This document shows, piece by piece, positions 26,844 through 35,975 of a stretch of DNA of 64,000 nucleotides (position 1 is its first letter; each line of letters opens with the position of its first letter). Source of the DNA: Thermus hydrothermalis (GTDB taxonomy: Bacteria > Deinococcota > Deinococci > Deinococcales > Thermaceae). The notes under the pieces were generated by a model. It had not been told where the DNA came from and searched no databases. It was given only the letters and a program-made list of their open reading frames with translations. The translations under genes were made by a program, and so were the position numbers. The stretch spans positions 50,106 through 114,105 of the forward strand of contig NZ_JAKTNT010000007.1 in assembly GCF_022760925.1 (NCBI RefSeq). The letters are read 5' to 3'.

Positions 26844-27674
26844 GTGAACGTGGTCCGCACCGTGGCGGAACTCCGGGCGGCGTTGCCCCGGGAAGGGGTG
26901 GGCTTCGTGCCCACCATGGGCTACCTCCACGCCGGCCACCTGGCCTTGGTGGAAAGGGCCCGGGCAGAAAACCCCTTCGTGGTGGTGTCCATCTTCGTGA
27001 ACCCCTTGCAGTTCGGGCCTGGGGAGGATTACCACCGCTACCCCCGGGACCTGGAGCGGGACCAGGCCCTTCTGGAGGCGGCGGGGGTGGACCTCCTCTT
27101 CGCCCCCAGCGTGGAGGAGATGTACCCCAAGGGCTTTGCCACCCGGGTCCAGGTGGAAGGCCCCCTCACCGCCCTATGGGAAGGGGAGGTGCGCCCCGGC
27201 CATTTCCAAGGAGTGGCCACGGTGGTGGCCCGCCTCTTCCTCCTGGTGGGGCCGAGGCGGGCCTACTTCGGGGAGAAGGACTACCAGCAACTCCTTGTGA
27301 TCCGCAAGATGGTGCGGGACCTGGGCTTTCCCCTGGAGGTGGTGGGGGTGCCCACGGTGCGGGAGGAGGACGGCCTAGCCCTTTCCAGCCGCAACGTCTA
27401 CCTTTCCCCCGAAAGGCGCAAGAAGGCCACCGTGCTCTATAGGGCCCTTTCCGCCATGCGGGAGGTGGCGAAGGAGGGCGGAAGCGTGGCCGAGGCCCTG
27501 CGGGCTGGGGAGGCGGTTTTGGCGGAGGTGCCCGAGTTTAGGAAGGACTACCTGGCCCTGGTGGACCCCGAGACCCTCCTTCCCCTTTCCGACTGGGTGA
27601 AGGGGGCTAGGGGCATCGTGGCCGGGCGCTTTCCCGAGGTGCGGCTTATTGATAACCTGGAGGTCTACCCATGA
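26844..27674 (+). CDS. panC: pantothenate synthetase
   Basis: The 276-residue enzyme has FVPTMGYLHAGHLALV (HIGH-like ATP site), FVNPLQFGPGEDY, YFGEKDYQQL, and the KMSKS-like LALSSRNVYLS. It joins pantoate and beta-alanine. The GTG start is probably leaderless. It overlaps pilT by ATGA, an odd metabolic/motility pairing. No panB is nearby. Confidence 0.96.
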   Translation: MNVVRTVAELRAALPREGVGFVPTMGYLHAGHLALVERARAENPFVVVSIFVNPLQFGPGEDYHRYPRDLERDQALLEAAGVDLLFAPSVEEMYPKGFATRVQVEGPLTALWEGEVRPGHFQGVATVVARLFLLVGPRRAYFGEKDYQQLLVIRKMVRDLGFPLEVVGVPTVREEDGLALSSRNVYLSPERRKKATVLYRALSAMREVAKEGGSVAEALRAGEAVLAEVPEFRKDYLALVDPETLLPLSDWVKGARGIVAGRFPEVRLIDNLEVYP

Positions 27675-28777
27675 GCGAGGCCCCTTCCGAGGGAAAGCAA
27701 AGCCTTTTGGAGATGCTGAAGGCCATGGTCCAGGCCCGGGCTTCGGATATCCACCTGCAGGCGGGAGCCCCTCCGATGGTCCGGGTGGACGGAAAGCTTA
27801 GGCCCTTTGGCAACCGGCCCCTCACCCCGAAGGATACAGAGGCCATCGCGCGGGCCCTCCTCACCCCGGAGCAACAAGAGGAGCTGGAGTACCGGAAGGA
27901 GATGGACTTCGCCTACACCATCCCCGGGGTGGCCCGTTTCCGCTGTAACCTCCTCAGGCAACGGGGCAGCTTTGGCCTGGTGATGCGGGTGGTGGCGGAG
28001 GTCATCCCCAGTTTTGAGGCCCTGGGCCTGCCCCGGGAGGTTATGGAAAACCTAGCGGCCAAGGAGCGGGGCCTCATCCTGGTCACCGGGCCCACGGGGA
28101 GCGGCAAGAGCACCACCCTGGCGGCCCTCATTGACCACATCAACCTGCACTACGCCAAGAACATCATCACCATTGAGGACCCCATAGAGTTTTTGCACCG
28201 GCACAAGAAGAGCCTGGTGGTGCAGCGGGAGGTGGGGCTAGACACGGATAGCTTCTACTCCGGGGTCAAGTACGCCATGCGCCAGGACCCCGACGTGATC
28301 CTCATCGGGGAGATGCGGGACAAGGAGACGGTGGAGGCCGCCCTCATGGCCGCCCAGACCGGGCACCTGGTCCTTTCCACCCTCCACACCCTGGACGCTT
28401 GGCGCACCATCAACCGCATCATTGAGTTCTTCCCCTTGCACGAGCACCAGCAGGTGCGCATCCTCCTGGCGGAATCCCTCCTCGGCATCCTTTCCCAGCG
28501 CCTCCTGCCCCGGGCGGATGGGCAGGGGCGGGTGTTGGCCCTCGAGGTCCTCATCGCCACCCCGTACGTGCGGGAGCTCATCAAGGATGAGGACAAGACG
28601 CCCCAGATTAAGGAGGCCATGATGGAGGGGAGCATCCACGGCATGCGCACCTTTGACCAACACCTGGTGGAGCTCTACACCCAGGGGCTCATCTCCCTGG
28701 AGGACGCCCTCTCCGCCGCCACCAGCCCCCACGAGTTCCGCCTCCTCCTCACCAAGGCCACGGGACAGGCCTACTAG
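27671..28777 (+). CDS. pilT: type IV pilus retraction ATPase PilT
   Basis: The 368-residue ATPase has the N-terminal PAS-like domain, Walker A GPTGSGKST (~140-148), the Asp box, Walker B LIGEMRDKETVEAAL, and the C-terminal AIRNLIRE-like region degenerated to EEAMMEGS. It retracts pili for twitching and DNA uptake, fitting the strongly competent genus. Spacing and overlap show coupling to panC. Confidence 0.93.
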   Translation: MSEAPSEGKQSLLEMLKAMVQARASDIHLQAGAPPMVRVDGKLRPFGNRPLTPKDTEAIARALLTPEQQEELEYRKEMDFAYTIPGVARFRCNLLRQRGSFGLVMRVVAEVIPSFEALGLPREVMENLAAKERGLILVTGPTGSGKSTTLAALIDHINLHYAKNIITIEDPIEFLHRHKKSLVVQREVGLDTDSFYSGVKYAMRQDPDVILIGEMRDKETVEAALMAAQTGHLVLSTLHTLDAWRTINRIIEFFPLHEHQQVRILLAESLLGILSQRLLPRADGQGRVLALEVLIATPYVRELIKDEDKTPQIKEAMMEGSIHGMRTFDQHLVELYTQGLISLEDALSAATSPHEFRLLLTKATGQAY

Positions 28778-28797
28778 GCCTGGTTTCCACGCTTCCA

Positions 28798-28820
28798 CGC
28801 CCGGGGTATAATCCCGGGCG
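28798..28820 (+). promoter_or_regulatory. aldolase promoter -10 inside an 8-bp inverted repeat
   Basis: A perfect TATAAT (28807-28812) sits inside CGCCCGGG-N7-CCCGGGCG (28798-28805 and 28813-28820). The -35 region 17 bases upstream is weak (TTTCCA). Repressor binding to the repeat would block RNA polymerase. Confidence 0.55.
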
Positions 28821-28829
28821 GAGGCGTTT

Positions 28830-29747
28830 ATGCTGGTGACCGGACTGGAAATCCTCAAGAAGGCGCGGGCCGAGGGCTACGGGGTGGGGGCCTTCAACAC
28901 CAACAACATGGAGTTCACCCAGGCCATCCTCGAGGCCGCCGAGGAGCTTAGGAGCCCGGTGATCCTGGCCCTATCCGAAGGGGCCATGAAGTACGGGGGC
29001 CGGGCCCTCACCCAGATGGCGGTGGCCCTGGCCAAGGAGGCCCGGGTGCCCGTGGCCATCCACCTGGACCACGGCTCCAGCTACGAAAGCGTCCTCAAGG
29101 CCCTCAGGGAGGGCTTCACCAGCGTCATGATTGACAAGTCCCACGAGGACTTTGAGACGAACGTCCGGGAAACCAAGCGGGTGGTGGAGGCGGCCCACGC
29201 CGTGGGGGTCACGGTGGAGGCGGAACTGGGCCGCCTGGCGGGGATTGAGGAGCACGTGGCGGTGGACGAGAAGGACGCCCTCCTCACCAACCCCGAGGAG
29301 GCCCGCCTCTTCATGGAGCGCACGGGGGCCGACTACCTGGCGGTGGCCATCGGCACCAGCCACGGGGCCTACAAGGGGAAGGGCCGTCCCTTCATTGACC
29401 ACCCCCGCCTGGAGCGCATCGCCCAGCTTGTCCCCGCTCCCCTCGTCCTCCACGGGGCGAGCGCCGTGCCGCCCGAGCTCGTGGAGCGCTTCCGCGCCGC
29501 CGGGGGGGAGATTGGGGAGGCGGCGGGCATCCACCCCGAGGACATCAGGAAGGCCATCGCCCTGGGCGTGGCCAAGATCAACACCGACACCGACCTGCGC
29601 CTGGCCTTTACCGCCCTCATCCGGGAAACCCTGGGGAAGAGCCCCAAGGAGTTTGACCCCAGGAAGTACCTGGGCCCGGCCCGGCAGGCGGTGAAGGAGG
29701 TGGTGAAAAGCCGCATGGAGCTCTTTGGCTCCGTGGGTAAGGCCTAG
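28830..29747 (+). CDS. fba: class II fructose-bisphosphate aldolase
   Basis: The 305-residue enzyme has the zinc-ligand HLDHGSS motif near residue 80, the SVMIDKSHEDFE loop with catalytic Asp, GTSHGAYKG, LHGASAVP and INTDTDLR. It cleaves fructose-1,6-bisphosphate, or a related tagatose or ketose phosphate, in central carbon flow. GGAGG five bases before the ATG gives a good leader. It stands alone with its own promoter. Confidence 0.92.
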   Translation: MLVTGLEILKKARAEGYGVGAFNTNNMEFTQAILEAAEELRSPVILALSEGAMKYGGRALTQMAVALAKEARVPVAIHLDHGSSYESVLKALREGFTSVMIDKSHEDFETNVRETKRVVEAAHAVGVTVEAELGRLAGIEEHVAVDEKDALLTNPEEARLFMERTGADYLAVAIGTSHGAYKGKGRPFIDHPRLERIAQLVPAPLVLHGASAVPPELVERFRAAGGEIGEAAGIHPEDIRKAIALGVAKINTDTDLRLAFTALIRETLGKSPKEFDPRKYLGPARQAVKEVVKSRMELFGSVGKA

Positions 29748-29831
29748 GGCCAGGGGCGCTCCCTCTTTCCGAACGGTCGGGGGTTCCGCCTACGCCCCGG
29801 CCGAGGCGGGCCTGGGTCCTATGGGGCGCAT

Positions 29832-29874
29832 CCGGTAAACCGCTCCTCCCATCCTGGAGGGGGCGGTTTACCGG
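29832..29874. other. long hairpin between fba and deoA
   Basis: A 12-bp perfect stem CCGGTAAACCGC / GCGGTTTACCGG with an inner CCTCC / GGAGG extension and a 6-base loop lies 84 bases after the aldolase stop. It has no T run, so it is not a clear intrinsic terminator. It may stop transcription with help, or protect the mRNA end. Confidence 0.45.
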
Positions 29875-29904
29875 GAGGGCCCGGCTTTGGCGTAGCATGG
29901 GCCC

Positions 29905-31179
29905 ATGAACCCCGTGCTTTTCATCCGCGAGAAGCGGGAGGGAGGCAAGCACCGGCAGGAAGACCTAAAGGCCTTCCTCCTGGGCTACCTGAAGGAGGAG
30001 GTCCCCGACTACCAGGTGGCCGCCTGGCTCATGGCCGCCTTCCTCCGGGGCCTGGACCGGGAGGAAACCCTTTGGCTCACGGAGACCATGGCCTATTCCG
30101 GGAAGGTCCTGGACCTTTCCGGCCTGCCCCATCCCGTGGACAAGCACTCCTCGGGCGGGGTGGGGGACAAGGTGAGCCTGGTGGTGGGGCCCATCCTGGC
30201 CGCAAGCGGTTGCACCTTCGCCAAGATGTCCGGCCGGGGCCTGGCCCACACCGGGGGGACCATTGACAAGCTGGAGTCCGTGCCCGGCTGGCGGGGGGAG
30301 ATGACGGAGGCGGAGTTTCTGGAAAGGGCTAGGCGGGTGGGCCTCGTCATCGCCGCCCAAAGCCCCGACCTCGCTCCCCTGGACGGGAAGCTTTACGCCC
30401 TTCGCGACGTGACCGCCACCGTGGAGAGCATCCCCCTCATCGCCAGCTCCATCATGAGCAAAAAGCTCGCCGCTGGGGCGCGGAGCATCGTCCTGGACGT
30501 GAAGGTGGGCAAGGGGGCCTTCATGAAGACCCTGGAGGAGGCCCGCCTCCTGGCAAAGACCATGGTGGAGATCGGCCAAGGGGCGGGCAGGCGGGTGAAG
30601 GCCCTCCTCACCAGCATGGAGGCTCCCTTGGGCCGGGCGGTGGGGAACGCCATAGAGGTGCGGGAGGCCCTTTTGGCCCTTAAGGGGGAGGGCCCCGAGG
30701 ACCTGGTGGCGGTGGCCTTGCGTCTGGCGGAGGAAGCCTTGCGCCTCGAGGGCCTGGACCCAGGCCTCGCCCAGAAGGCCCTGGAAAGCGGGGCCGCTTT
30801 GGAGAAGTTTAGGGCCTTCCTCGAGGCCCAAGGAGGAAACCCGAAGGTGGTGGAGGACTTCTCCCTCCTGCCCCTTGGGGAAGAGTTGCCCCTTCTGAGC
30901 CGGGAGGCCGGGGTGGTGCGGGAGGTGGACGCCTACCGGGTGGGCCTGGCGGTTTTGGCCCTGGGGGGTGGGCGGCGCAGGAAGGGCGAGGCCATTGACC
31001 ACGGGGTGGGGGTTTACCTCATGAAAAAGCCCGGGGACCGGGTGGAAAGGGGGGAGGCCCTGGCCCTCCTCTACCACCGGGGGCGGGGGGTGGAGGAGGC
31101 CTTGGACCACCTGCGGGAGGCCTTCCTTTTGGGGGAAACGGCAAGCCCCTTGCCCCTCGTTCTGGAGGCGGTGGGATAG
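29905..31179 (+). CDS. deoA: thymidine/pyrimidine-nucleoside phosphorylase
   Basis: The 424-residue protein has the family signature SGRGLAHTGGTIDKLESVPG, the phosphate-binding KHSSGGVGDK, and a C-terminal domain with DHGVGVYLMKKPGDRVERGEAL. It phosphorolyses thymidine/uridine to base plus ribose-1-phosphate for salvage. TAGCAT is six bases before the ATG, so the message is likely leaderless. The following M23 gene has its own -10. Confidence 0.93.
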   Translation: MNPVLFIREKREGGKHRQEDLKAFLLGYLKEEVPDYQVAAWLMAAFLRGLDREETLWLTETMAYSGKVLDLSGLPHPVDKHSSGGVGDKVSLVVGPILAASGCTFAKMSGRGLAHTGGTIDKLESVPGWRGEMTEAEFLERARRVGLVIAAQSPDLAPLDGKLYALRDVTATVESIPLIASSIMSKKLAAGARSIVLDVKVGKGAFMKTLEEARLLAKTMVEIGQGAGRRVKALLTSMEAPLGRAVGNAIEVREALLALKGEGPEDLVAVALRLAEEALRLEGLDPGLAQKALESGAALEKFRAFLEAQGGNPKVVEDFSLLPLGEELPLLSREAGVVREVDAYRVGLAVLALGGGRRRKGEAIDHGVGVYLMKKPGDRVERGEALALLYHRGRGVEEALDHLREAFLLGETASPLPLVLEAVG

Positions 31180-31195
31180 GGTAAACTCTAGCGGG

Positions 31196-32095
31196 ATGAA
31201 AAGGCGGCCCGTGCGCTACACCCTCCTTCTCGCCCGAAGCGGCGGGGGGAGCCATGCCCTAAGCCTCCCCGGGTGGGCGGCCCTCCTCCTCCTGGCCCTT
31301 TTGGCCTTGTGGAGCGGGGCCAACCTTTACTTTTGGCACCGGGCCCAGGAGGCCCGGGATTTGGAGGCCAGAATGCGCGCCTTGGCCCAGGAGGCCCGCA
31401 GGCTTTCCCTGGCCCTCGAGGCGGAAAAGGCCAAAAACGGGGCGCTTTCCCAGGAGGCGGAGCGTACCAAAAGGGAACTGGAAGCCTTGAAAAAGGCCAT
31501 TGACGAGCTCCGCCGCCGCGCCGGGCTTTCCCCCCTCAACGCCCTGCCCGTGCGCTACCAAGAGGGGGGACAGGGCGGGGGGGCCATGGCGGGGTGGGCG
31601 GAGGTGCGGGCCACGGTGCTGGACCTGCAAAACCAGGTGCGGGAGCTTGTTCCGGCCTTGGAGCGCACGTTGGAGGTGGAGGCGAGCCTCCCCCGGGGGC
31701 TTCCCCTCCGGGGCCATGGGGGCATCACCTCCTCCTTCGGTACCCGCAAAAACCCCTTTGGCCCCGGCCTGGAGTTCCACGATGGGCTGGATTTCTCCGC
31801 CCCCTACGGGGCGCCGGTCCACGCCACGGGCGGCGGGGTGGTGGCCCGGGTGGGCTGGATGGGGCCCTATGGCCTCGCCGTCCTCTTGGACCACGCCGAG
31901 GGCTACCAGACCCTTTACGGCCACCTCTCCCGCATCCTGGTGCGGCCTGGGGAACGGGTGGAGCGGGGGCAGGTTCTGGGCTACGTGGGCTCCACGGGCC
32001 GCTCCACGGGGCCCCACCTGCACTACGGCGTCTACCGCCACGGCGTCCCCCTGGACCCCAGGCCCTACCTTTCCCCCGCCTGGGCGGGCCGGTAA
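31196..32095 (+). CDS. M23-family peptidoglycan endopeptidase
   Basis: The 299-residue protein has an N-terminal membrane anchor (WAALLLLALLALWSGAN), a coiled coil to about residue 110, and a C-terminal LytM/M23 domain with FHDGLDFSAP (His/Asp zinc ligands), LYGHLS and HLHYGVY (final His-x-His). It is placed to cut peptide cross-links in the cell wall. It is directly followed by bactofilin; M23-bactofilin pairs govern cell shape in several bacteria. TAAACT lies eight bases from the ATG. Confidence 0.9.
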   Translation: MKRRPVRYTLLLARSGGGSHALSLPGWAALLLLALLALWSGANLYFWHRAQEARDLEARMRALAQEARRLSLALEAEKAKNGALSQEAERTKRELEALKKAIDELRRRAGLSPLNALPVRYQEGGQGGGAMAGWAEVRATVLDLQNQVRELVPALERTLEVEASLPRGLPLRGHGGITSSFGTRKNPFGPGLEFHDGLDFSAPYGAPVHATGGGVVARVGWMGPYGLAVLLDHAEGYQTLYGHLSRILVRPGERVERGQVLGYVGSTGRSTGPHLHYGVYRHGVPLDPRPYLSPAWAGR

Positions 32096-32105
32096 AATGG
32101 GGCGG

Positions 32106-32468
32106 ATGCTCGCAAGGAGGCAGAACCCCCTCACCTACCTGGCCCCGGAAACCGAGGTCCTGGGCGACCTCAAGGCCAAGGGCCAGGTGCGCATAGACGG
32201 CCTGGTCCGGGGTTCGGTCTACGTGGAAGGGGAGCTGGAGGTGGGGCGCACGGGCCGCATAGAAGGGGAGCGCATAGAGGCCCAGGCGGTGCAGATCCAC
32301 GGGGAGGTCAAGGCCGATATCGTGGCCGGGAAGGTGGCCCTTTCCAAAACGGCCCGCTTCACGGGGAGCGTGCGGGCCCAGGCCCTGGACGTGGAGGCGG
32401 GGGCGGTCTTCATCGGCCAGAGCCTGGCTGGGGAGAGCCGGGCCCTCGAGGCTCCCAAGGAGGCGTAG
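32106..32468 (+). CDS. bactofilin
   Basis: The 120-residue protein shows the bactofilin beta-helix repeats: [39 protein letters not shown]. Bactofilins self-assemble into filaments that anchor at the membrane and localise wall enzymes. TAAAAT, seven bases before the ATG at 32106, overlaps the stop of the M23 gene; an in-frame ATG at 32097 is an alternative adding three residues. It is followed one base later by accD. Confidence 0.88.
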   Translation: MLARRQNPLTYLAPETEVLGDLKAKGQVRIDGLVRGSVYVEGELEVGRTGRIEGERIEAQAVQIHGEVKADIVAGKVALSKTARFTGSVRAQALDVEAGAVFIGQSLAGESRALEAPKEA

Positions 32469-32469
32469 C

Positions 32470-33327
32470 GTGGCCTTAGAGAGGCTTTTCCGCCGCAAGC
32501 GCCCGAGCGGGGAGAACCGGGACGTCCCCGAGCTTTGGACCAAGTGCGAGGCCTGCGGGGCCCAGCTCTACAAAAAGGAGTTCAAGGAAAACCTCTACGT
32601 CTGCCCCAAGTGCGGCCACCACCACCGCATGCCCGCCGCCGAGCGGGTGGCCATGCTGGCCGACCCCGGCACCTTCCAGGAAACCACCCGCCTCGCCCCC
32701 CTGGACCCCTTGGGCTTCGTGGACACCAAGCCCTATAGGGAGCGCCTCGAGGCCTACCAGAAGGAAACGGGGCGCAAGGACGCCATCGTGGGCGGCACCT
32801 GCGCCATCGGGGGGGTCCCGAGCGTCCTTTTGGTCATGGACTACGCCTTTGCCGGGGGGTCCATGGGGAGCGTGGTGGGGGAGGAGATCGCCCGGGGGGT
32901 GGAGCGGGCGGCGGAAGAGGGCAGGGCCCTCGTCATCGTGGCCGCCTCGGGGGGCGCGAGGATGCAGGAGGCGGCCCTTTCCCTCATGCAGATGGCCAAG
33001 ACGGTGATGAGCCTGGACCTCCTTTGGGCCAAGCGCCTTCCCTACGTTTCCGTCCTCACCGACCCCACCACGGGGGGGGTCACGGCCAGCTTCGCCGCCT
33101 TGGCGGACGTCATCTTCGCCGAGCCCGGGGCCCTCATCGGCTTCGCCGGTCCTCGGGTGATCCGCCAGACCATCCGCCAGGAGCTCCCCGAGGGCTTCCA
33201 GCGCGCGGAGTTTCTCTTAAAGCACGGCATGGTGGACCGGGTCACGGACCGCCGTAGGCTCAAGGCGGAGGTGGTCCAGGCCCTGCGCCACCTACACCCC
33301 GGAGTCCCCTATGCCCCTGGAGTTTGA
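32470..33327 (+). CDS. accD: acetyl-CoA carboxylase carboxyltransferase subunit beta
   Basis: The 285-residue subunit carries the four-Cys zinc ribbon CEAC...[10 protein letters not shown] at the N-terminus and the crotonase-type core [41 protein letters not shown]. Together with AccA it transfers CO2 from biotin to acetyl-CoA, the first step of fatty-acid synthesis. It starts with GTG one base after bactofilin and overlaps accA by 17 bases. Confidence 0.97.
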   Translation: MALERLFRRKRPSGENRDVPELWTKCEACGAQLYKKEFKENLYVCPKCGHHHRMPAAERVAMLADPGTFQETTRLAPLDPLGFVDTKPYRERLEAYQKETGRKDAIVGGTCAIGGVPSVLLVMDYAFAGGSMGSVVGEEIARGVERAAEEGRALVIVAASGGARMQEAALSLMQMAKTVMSLDLLWAKRLPYVSVLTDPTTGGVTASFAALADVIFAEPGALIGFAGPRVIRQTIRQELPEGFQRAEFLLKHGMVDRVTDRRRLKAEVVQALRHLHPGVPYAPGV

Positions 33328-34261
33328 AAAGCCCATCCTGGAACTGGAAAAGCGCATCCAGGAGCTCAAGGAAACTGCCCGCACCACGGGCGTGGACCTG
33401 GAGGCGGAGATCCGCCTTCTGGAGGAGCGCTTGGCGCGGCTCAAGCAGGAGATCTATGGCAACCTCACCCCCTGGCAGCGGGTGCAGCTCGCCCGGGCCC
33501 CAGGGCGGCCCACCACCTTGGACGTGTTGGCCAAGGCCTTCCAGGACTTCCTGGAGCTCCACGGGGACCGGGCCTTCGCCGACGACCCCGCCATCGTGGG
33601 GGGGCTCGCCTACCTGGAGGGGCAGAAGGTGGTGGTGGTGGGCCACCAGAAGGGGCGGGACACCAAGGAGAACCTCCAGCGCAACTTCGGCATGCCCCAC
33701 CCCGAGGGGTACCGCAAGGCCATGCGCCTCATGGACCTGGCGGACCGCTTCGGCTACCCCTTCATCAGCTTCATTGACACCCCGGGGGCCTACCCCGGGG
33801 TTTCCGCCGAGGAGCGGGGCCAGGCCTGGGTCATCGCCCAGAGCATCCAGCGCATGGGGCGCCTAAGGGTGCCCGCCATTGCCGTGATCCTGGGGGAGGG
33901 GGGAAGCGGGGGGGCCTTGGCCATCGGGGTGGCCAACCGGGTCCTGATCCTGGAAAACGCCTGGTACTCCGTCATTAGCCCCGAGTCCTGCGCCGCCATC
34001 CTCTGGCGGGACGCTAAGGAGGCTCCCAAGGCGGCGGAGGCCCTTAAGCTCACGGCCCACGACCTCCTGGCCCTTGGGGTGGTGGACGCCGTCATCCCCG
34101 AGCCCGAGGGCGGGGCCCACAAGGACCCGGACCGGGCCATCCAGAACGTGAAGGAAGCCCTTCTGCGGACCCTGGAGGAACTCAAGGCCCTCACCCCGGA
34201 AACCCTTTACCAGGACCGCTACCGCCGCTTCCGCGCCCTGGGGGCCTACGCCGAGTCTTAA
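33311..34261 (+). CDS. accA: acetyl-CoA carboxylase carboxyltransferase subunit alpha
   Basis: The 316-residue subunit has the N-terminal helical region, [25 protein letters not shown]-like [22 protein letters not shown] and the oxyanion-hole [10 protein letters not shown]. It forms the heterotetramer with AccD. It overlaps accD's end, so the two are co-translated. It ends the M23-bactofilin-accD-accA unit. Confidence 0.97.
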   Translation: MPLEFEKPILELEKRIQELKETARTTGVDLEAEIRLLEERLARLKQEIYGNLTPWQRVQLARAPGRPTTLDVLAKAFQDFLELHGDRAFADDPAIVGGLAYLEGQKVVVVGHQKGRDTKENLQRNFGMPHPEGYRKAMRLMDLADRFGYPFISFIDTPGAYPGVSAEERGQAWVIAQSIQRMGRLRVPAIAVILGEGGSGGALAIGVANRVLILENAWYSVISPESCAAILWRDAKEAPKAAEALKLTAHDLLALGVVDAVIPEPEGGAHKDPDRAIQNVKEALLRTLEELKALTPETLYQDRYRRFRALGAYAES

Positions 34262-34329
34262 GGGGCCTTGGCCTCCTTCCCTCAGGATTTTCACAGGAAC
34301 CCTTTAGCCTGAGGGCGGAGGTGAGGAAT

Positions 34330-35937
34330 ATGCGGAGGTTCCTCCTAGCGGTGTTGGGATTGGGGGCAGTTTTGGCCCAGCAGCTAAGCCCCCAGGGCAT
34401 CCTCATCAACCCGGTGCCCACGGATTTGCAGGTCAAGGTCTGGGTGGACAAGGACCCCGGCAAGCGGGGTACGGCCCTTTACCAGGTGGGGGAGCCCATC
34501 CACATCTACGTGAACGTGAACCAAGACGCCTACGTCTATCTCTTCAATATCAACGCCGACGGGAAGATAGACCCCATCCTGCCCAACGCCTACGAGCGGG
34601 ATAACTTCCTAAGGGCGGGGGAGACGCGGCGGTTTCCCCCGGAATGGGCCCGTTACCGCTACACCGTGACCGGCCCTGAGGGGGAAGACCGCATCCTGGC
34701 GGTGGCGAGCCGGAGGCCCCTTTCCCTCCTGGAGATTTTGGACCTGGAGGGGAACCGGGTGCGGGTAGAGGGGGCGGAGGGGCTTGCGAGGGCGCTTTCC
34801 ATCGTCATTGAGCCCATTCCGGCCCGGGACTGGGTCACGGACGTGGCCCGCTACTACGTGGGCCGGGTAACCGCGCCGCCCCCTTCCACCGCCACCTTGG
34901 CGGTGGACTCGAGGCCCCAAGGGGCCGAGGTCTACCTGGACGGCCGCTTCCAAGGGCGCACGCCCCTTTCCCTCTCCGTGAACCCGGGGCGGCAGGAAGT
35001 GGAGGTGCGGCTTCCCGGTTACCAGCCCTACCGGGTGGCGGTGAACCCGAGGCCTGGGGAACGGGTGCAAATCTTCGCCCAGCTCGTTCCCGAGCTCCGG
35101 CAGGGCACCTTGGCGGTGGCCTCCACGCCCGGCGGGGCGGAGGTCTACCTGAATGGCGCCTTGCGGGGCCGCACCCCCCTAAGCCTCGCCCTGCCCGAGG
35201 GGCGGTACGAGGTGGAGCTTAGGCTTTCCGGTTACGAGCCCTACCGTACCCGCATTGAGGTGCGCCGGGGGGAGACCACGCGGTTGGACGTGCGCCTAAG
35301 CCCCATCCGCACCGGCACCCTCCTCCTGGAGTCCAGCCCCTCGGGGGCCGAGGTCTACCTGAACGGGCAGCTTAGGGGACGCACCCCCTTGCGGCTCACC
35401 CTGGACGAGGGGACCTACCGGGTGGAGCTTAGGCTTCCCGGCTACGAGCCCTACACCGCCAGCGTCCGGGTGGAGCGGGGCCGGGAGACGCGGCTTTCCG
35501 CCAGGCTTACCCCCATCCGCACCGGGGAGCTCTCCTTGGAGGTGAGGCCCCAAGGGGCCGAGGTCTACGTGGACGGCCGCTTGGTGGGGCGGGGTTCCGT
35601 GCGGCTTAGCCTCGAGGCCGGCCTGCACGAGGTGCGGGTGGTGGCCCCCGGCTACACCGAGTACCGGGCCCAGGTGGAGGTGCGCCCCGGGGAAAGCCTG
35701 CGGCTTTTTGTGGAGCTTGTGCCCCTGCGGGCTGTCTTGGAGCTCTACCTCAACGTGGAGGCCCGGGTCTTCCTGAACGGCGAAGAGGTGGGGCTCGCCC
35801 GGGGTGGCTACCTCCGCCTGGAGGCGCCCCCGGGGGAGTACGAGCTCACCCTGGTGGCCAAGGGCTACCGCACCCTGGTGCAGACGGTGCGCCTAAGCGG
35901 CAACCAGGTGCTCAGGCTAGAGCTTAGACCGCTTTAG
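34330..35937 (+). CDS. exported DUF4384/PEGA-repeat envelope protein
   Basis: The 535-residue protein has a signal peptide (RRFLLAVLGLGAVLAQ), a DUF4384-like domain with IYVNVNQDAYVYLFNINADGK, then about five PEGA repeats (near residues 187-255, 258-324, 328-395, 398-465 and a degenerate last one), each with GAEVYLDG or GAEVYLNG, GRTPL and a GY.PY.V tail. PEGA domains occur in surface or S-layer-associated proteins. GGAGGTGAGG before the ATG at 34330 fixes the start; the GTG at 34321 is part of that site. It ends in a strong terminator. Confidence 0.88.
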   Translation: MRRFLLAVLGLGAVLAQQLSPQGILINPVPTDLQVKVWVDKDPGKRGTALYQVGEPIHIYVNVNQDAYVYLFNINADGKIDPILPNAYERDNFLRAGETRRFPPEWARYRYTVTGPEGEDRILAVASRRPLSLLEILDLEGNRVRVEGAEGLARALSIVIEPIPARDWVTDVARYYVGRVTAPPPSTATLAVDSRPQGAEVYLDGRFQGRTPLSLSVNPGRQEVEVRLPGYQPYRVAVNPRPGERVQIFAQLVPELRQGTLAVASTPGGAEVYLNGALRGRTPLSLALPEGRYEVELRLSGYEPYRTRIEVRRGETTRLDVRLSPIRTGTLLLESSPSGAEVYLNGQLRGRTPLRLTLDEGTYRVELRLPGYEPYTASVRVERGRETRLSARLTPIRTGELSLEVRPQGAEVYVDGRLVGRGSVRLSLEAGLHEVRVVAPGYTEYRAQVEVRPGESLRLFVELVPLRAVLELYLNVEARVFLNGEEVGLARGGYLRLEAPPGEYELTLVAKGYRTLVQTVRLSGNQVLRLELRPL

Positions 35938-35944
35938 AAGGCCG

Positions 35945-35975
35945 GCCCCGGCCCTTAAGGGCCGGGGCGCTTTTT
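35945..35975 (+). terminator. intrinsic terminator of the PEGA-repeat gene
   Basis: A perfect self-complementary GCCCCGGCCCTT/AAGGGCCGGGGC (35945-35968) is followed by TTTTT (35971-35975). It overlaps the last codons of the opposing SdpI-like gene, whose stop TTA lies in the loop. Confidence 0.88.

Noticed and set aside
34317..34330. GTG at 34321 as start of the PEGA protein
   Set aside because: This GTG is part of the GGAGGTGAGG ribosome-binding site of the ATG at 34330.
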